Of a DNA stretch of 10,357 nucleotides, positions 6,968 to 10,357 are shown one piece after another. The stretch comes from Haliscomenobacter sp. GTDB taxonomy: Bacteria; Bacteroidota; Bacteroidia; Chitinophagales; Saprospiraceae. The position numbers were made by a program, and so were the translations under genes. The stretch spans positions 1 through 10,357 of the forward strand of contig NZ_JADKCX010000122.1 of the NCBI RefSeq assembly GCF_016718685.1. The letters are read 5' to 3'. Under the pieces are notes generated by a model. The model was not told where the DNA came from, ran no database searches, and was given only the letters and a program-made list of their open reading frames with translations. The first letter of the stretch is position 1. Every line of letters starts with the position of its first letter.

Positions 6968-6997
6968 CAAAAATACCTTATTTTTACAAAAAATCAA
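6968..6997 (-). promoter_or_regulatory. Bacteroidota-type promoter of the ATP-grasp/alpha-E/transglutaminase operon
   Basis: On the minus strand TTG (6997-6995) is followed after exactly 19 bases by TATTTTTG (6975-6968), a full match to the Bacteroidota pattern TTG-N17-23-TAnnTTTG. Transcription would start near 6961, leaving an untranslated leader of roughly 57 bases before the ATG at 6904. It lies in the 124-base region shared with the divergent DUF2126 gene, so both directions could be controlled together. Confidence 0.6.
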
Positions 6998-7017
6998 TAA
7001 ATTGGCAAAATAATTGC

Positions 7018-7024
7018 GGAGAAG
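7018..7024 (+). promoter_or_regulatory. Shine-Dalgarno-like GGAGAAG before the DUF2126 fusion gene
   Basis: GGAGAAG sits 4 bases before the ATG at 7029 (7 bases from the end of GGAG). It is the only clear purine-rich ribosome-binding site of this kind in the window and supports 7029 over the ATG at 7050, which is the start predicted by family alignment. Confidence 0.4.
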
Positions 7025-7028
7025 ATAA

Positions 7029-10000
7029 ATGCCCGAAAATTTTTTTACCATGGCCATTAAAGTAGCGATTCGCCACAGCACGCATTACGAATACGACCGT
7101 TTGATCAAACTCTGGCCCCAAACCATTCGCCTCCGGCCTGCCGTTCATTCGCGCACCGAAATTGCCGCTTATTCCCTGAAGATCTTGCCAGAGCCGCACT
7201 TCATCAATTGGCAACAAGATCCCTTTGGGAATTTTTTGGCACGGGTTGTTTTTCCCGACAAGGTGAAAGAATTCAAAATCGACGTAGAGGTCATCGCCGA
7301 GTTGCGGGCCATCAATCCCTTTGACTTTTTTTTGGAAGAATATGCCGATAGGTTTCCCTTCAAATATGAGGAGCAGTTGTTGAAAGAACTGGCACCTTAC
7401 CTGGAAATAACCGAACGCGGGCCACTGTTGATGCAGTTTATAGAGGATTCCAAAAAATTCCTCAACGACAGCACCAACAATTTTTTGGTCAACATCAATC
7501 AAAATTTAAACCGCCAGGTGAACTACAGCATCCGCATGGAAGCTGGCATCCAGACTTGTGAGGAAACCCTGGGCAAAGCCCTGGGCTCTTGCCGCGATTC
7601 GGGCTGGGTACTGGTGCAAGCCTTGCGGCATTTTGGCTTGGCGGCGCGTTTTGTGTCGGGGTATCTGGTACAGCTCAAAGCCGATCAAAAAGCCCTGGAC
7701 GGCCCTTCCGGTGCGGCCGAGGATTTTACAGATTTGCACGCCTGGACGGAGGTATACATTCCCGGTGCGGGTTGGATTGGCTTGGACCCTACTTCGGGAT
7801 TGTTGGCCGAAGCAGGCCATATTCCCCTGGCCTGTACGCCCGATCCGACTAGCGCTGCGCCCATCTCCGGAAGTATGGAACCTTGTCATACGACCTTTCA
7901 TTTCAGCAACAAGGTGGAACGCATCCACGAAGACCCCCGCGTAACCAAACCTTATAGCGATGGCCAATGGGCCGATGTGATTGCGCTGGGCCACCACGTG
8001 GAACAAGAACTCCAGGCGGGCGATGTGCGTCTCACCATGGGCGGTGAACCTACTTTTGTATCGATTGACGATATGGAATCCGAGCAGTGGAACGGCGCTG
8101 CTGATGGGGTGGAAAAACGCAAATTGGGCAATGTCCTCGTCCACAAGCTCAAGGATATTTTTGGTAAAGGTGGCTTTGTCCATTACGGCATGGGCAAATG
8201 GTATCCCGGCGAACCCATTCCACGTTGGGCTTATTCGTTGTTCTGGCGCAAAGACGGCCTGCCCATGTGGCGCAAACCCGAGTGGTTGGCCAACATCGAT
8301 GGGGATTACCAATACGAGCACGCCGATGCCGAAAAGTTTATCCGGGAATTGGCCAAATTCATTGGCATCAACCCTGATAACATCAAACCCGGCTTCGAAG
8401 ATGTATTTTATTACCTCTGGGAAGAGGGTAACCTGCCCGCCAACGTCGATCCATTTAAAGTAGACTTGCGCGACAGCGTCGAGCGCCGCACCCTGATGGA
8501 AGTACTGGAGCGCGGCCTGGACAAACCCAATGGTTACGCCCTGCCCATCGGTTGGAACCGCGATACCGAAAGCTGGTGGAGTTGTGTCTGGGAATTCAGC
8601 CGTGAGCACATGTTTTTGTTGCCCGGAAATTCTCCTATGGGCCTGCGCATGCCACTCAACCGCTTGCCGGTCTTGGCCCCCGAACAAAAAGAAGAACCCA
8701 TCGAGCGCGACCCTTTTGAAAAGGTGGGCATCCTGGGCGAGTATTATGATAAGGTAGGTGGTCGTTACGATTCACCTCCCGATGAACGGGTTCCCAAGCG
8801 GGTGTCTGACCCTAAAGTCTACGCCGAGGAAGAAATAGACGAGGAGGAAGCCAAACTCAAAGACCCCCAGTATTTCATCAAAAAGAAAAAGGAGGAGGCA
8901 GAAAAGGATACTTTCCGTCCAACCCGCCTGATGAATACGCTCCGAACCGCCATTTGTGTGGAGGCGCGGGAAGGCAAGATCTACATCTTCATGCCACCCT
9001 GCGAGCTGATTGAGCATTATCTGGAACTTTTGGCCGCGATCGAGTCAACGGCAGAGCGCCTGAAAATCCCGGTTATCATCGAAGGTTACGAACCGCCGCG
9101 CGACAATCGGGTGGAAAAACTGGGGGTCACGCCCGACCCTGGGGTGATCGAAGTGAACATCCAACCGGCCAAAACTGGTCGGAAGTCCTGCACATTTACG
9201 ACCATGTTTTTGAAGCTGCCCGGCAAAGCCGCCTGGGTTCAGAGAAATTCATGCTCGATGGCCGACATACAGGTACGGGTGGGGGCAACCACGTCACCAT
9301 CGGTGGGGTGACTCCAGAAGACAGCCCGATGCTGCGGCGCCCCGATTTGCTGCGCAGTTTGTTGTGTTTTTGGCAAAACCACCCCGGACTGAGTTATTTG
9401 TTTTCCACGGCCTTCATCGGTCCAACCAGTCAGGCACCACGGGTGGACGAAGGCCGGCAGGAAATGCTCTACGAGCTGGAAATTGCTTTTGACCAAATCC
9501 CGGAACCGGGTGAAGACAACCTGCCCTTCTGGTTGACCGACCGCATTTTCCGCAACATCCTAGTCGACATCACGGGCAATACCCACCGCGCCGAGTTTTG
9601 CATTGACAAGCTGTACCGCCCCGATTCTTCAGCGGGCAGACTGGGTATTCTGGAGCTCCGCGCCTTTGACATGCCGCCGAGCAAGGAGATGTGTCTGGTG
9701 CAAATCCTCCTCTTGCGCACCTTGATTGCCTGGTTTTGGAAACAACCCTACCGCCAAAAACTGGTGCGCTGGGGCACCGAACTACACGATAAATACCTGC
9801 TGCACCACTACGTGCGCGAAGACTTGCGCGACGTGTGTGCGCAACTGCAAGCGGCGGGTTTCAACTTCAAAATTGAATGGCTGGAGCCTTTCTTCGAATT
9901 TCGTTTCCCCTTCCTGGGGCGTGCTCAGGTGGGCGACGTAGGAATGGTGCTCCGCAGCGCCATCGAACCTTGGAACGTACTGGGTGAAGAAATGAGCAAC

Positions 10001-10357
10001 TCCGGAACGGCCCGCTTTGTAGACTCTTCGCTCGAACGCCTGGAGGTTAAAGTAACGGGCATCACCTCGGATCGCTACCAATTGTTGTGCAATGGTTTCC
10101 GCATTCCCCTGCGCAGCACGGGTATCCACGGCGAATACGTGGCGGGCATCCGCTACAAAGCCTGGGAGCCACCCAGTGCCATGCACCCCAACCTGGAAGC
10201 CGATGTGCCGCTGGTAATCGACGTGTACGACACTTGGAACAAACGCTCCATCGGCGGCTGTACCTACCACGTCGCGCACCCGGGTGGCCGCGCCTATGAG
10301 ACTTATCCTGTAAATAGTTTCGAGGCCGAAGGCCGCCGCATCAGCCGTTTCTGGGAT
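7029..10357 (+). CDS. Transglutaminase / DUF2126 putative amidoligase fusion, one frameshift, 3' end outside window
   Basis: A large two-domain protein, about 1110 residues in the window. Residues 8 to about 90 are the bacterial transglutaminase N-terminal domain. The core follows, with Cys188 (LGSCRDSGW), His237 (DLHAWTEVY) and Asp253 (IGLDPTSG). From about 330 it is DUF2126, annotated in Pfam as a putative amidoligase: VRLTMGGEPTFVSIDD, HYGMGKWYPGEPIPRW (385-400), and MLDGRHTGTGGGNH (742-755 merged). A charged, Lys/Glu-rich segment near 600-640 may be a linker. The first frame ends at 9311, but from AAAA at 9171-9174 similarity moves to the -1 frame (NWSEVLHIYDHVFEAARQSRLG) and stays open to the window end. 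GGAG at 7018-7021 favours the ATG at 7029; family alignment favours the one at 7050 (MAIKVAIRHSTHYEYDR). Fusing a transglutaminase-type hydrolase to a ligase suggests making and breaking the same linkage; this is inference. Only the last few tens of residues appear to be missing. Confidence 0.92.
9171..9174 (+). other. Frameshift site in the DUF2126 gene (one A missing)
   Basis: After VNIQPAK the current frame reads TGRKSCTFTTM and ends at 9311. Adding one A to the AAAA run gives PAK-NWSEVLHIYDHVFEAARQSRLGSEKFMLDGRHTGTGGGNH, the expected DUF2126 sequence, which then stays open for about 1.18 kb. The indel is therefore placed confidently within a few bases. Confidence 0.9.

Noticed and set aside
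6979..7005. Plus-strand promoter for the DUF2126 gene (TATTTTTA or TAAATTGG)
   Set aside because: Each matches the -7 consensus at 7 of 8 positions, but neither has a TTG at the required distance, so I could not support a specific site.
7506..8687. 393-residue open frame on the minus strand
   Set aside because: It lies wholly antisense to the transglutaminase/DUF2126 gene, which has clear family motifs along the same stretch; the antisense translation has no recognisable domain.

Overview
The window looks like chromosomal DNA from a member of the Bacteroidota, possibly a Saprospiria-type genus such as Haliscomenobacter or Lewinella. The phylum call rests on a TTG-N19-TATTTTTG promoter of the Bacteroidota type, mostly A-rich sequence instead of Shine-Dalgarno sites before the genes, and the style of the proteins. 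The genus is a guess. Base composition is moderate and even, and no transposase, phage gene, tRNA or rRNA is visible.

Layout. Bases 2-670 (+) hold the C-terminal part of a metal-dependent amidohydrolase. Bases 797-2464 (+) hold a full formate--tetrahydrofolate ligase (fhs). A long imperfect inverted repeat (2461-2598) separates fhs from a convergent minus-strand cluster. In transcription order that cluster is: a circularly permuted ATP-grasp enzyme (6904-5445, with one frameshift), an alpha-E/DUF403 protein (5304-4369), a transglutaminase-like protein (4354-3461), and the proteasome-type peptidase Anbu (3327-2605). Divergent from it, across a 124-base promoter region, is a large transglutaminase plus DUF2126 (putative amidoligase) fusion (7029 to the window end, also with one frameshift).

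The last five genes are the system of interest. The Anbu / alpha-E / ATP-grasp / transglutaminase neighbourhood is known from comparative genomics and has been proposed to make and break unusual amide or peptide linkages. Its substrate is still unknown. Here two predicted ligases (ATP-grasp, DUF2126) and three predicted amide- or peptide-bond-acting modules (two transglutaminase folds, one N-terminal-threonine hydrolase) sit together, which suggests a closed cycle of ligation and hydrolysis. None of the proteins has an obvious signal peptide, so the cycle is probably cytoplasmic.

Both ligase genes carry a one-base deletion in a short homopolymer, while protein similarity runs on cleanly in the shifted frame. 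Sequencing or assembly error is the simplest explanation; recent mutation is the alternative. The intergenic gaps hold two long inverted repeats built from short degenerate units, and three copies of a short palindrome (core CACGAAT-AA-ATTCGTG or a variant) within the Anbu operon.
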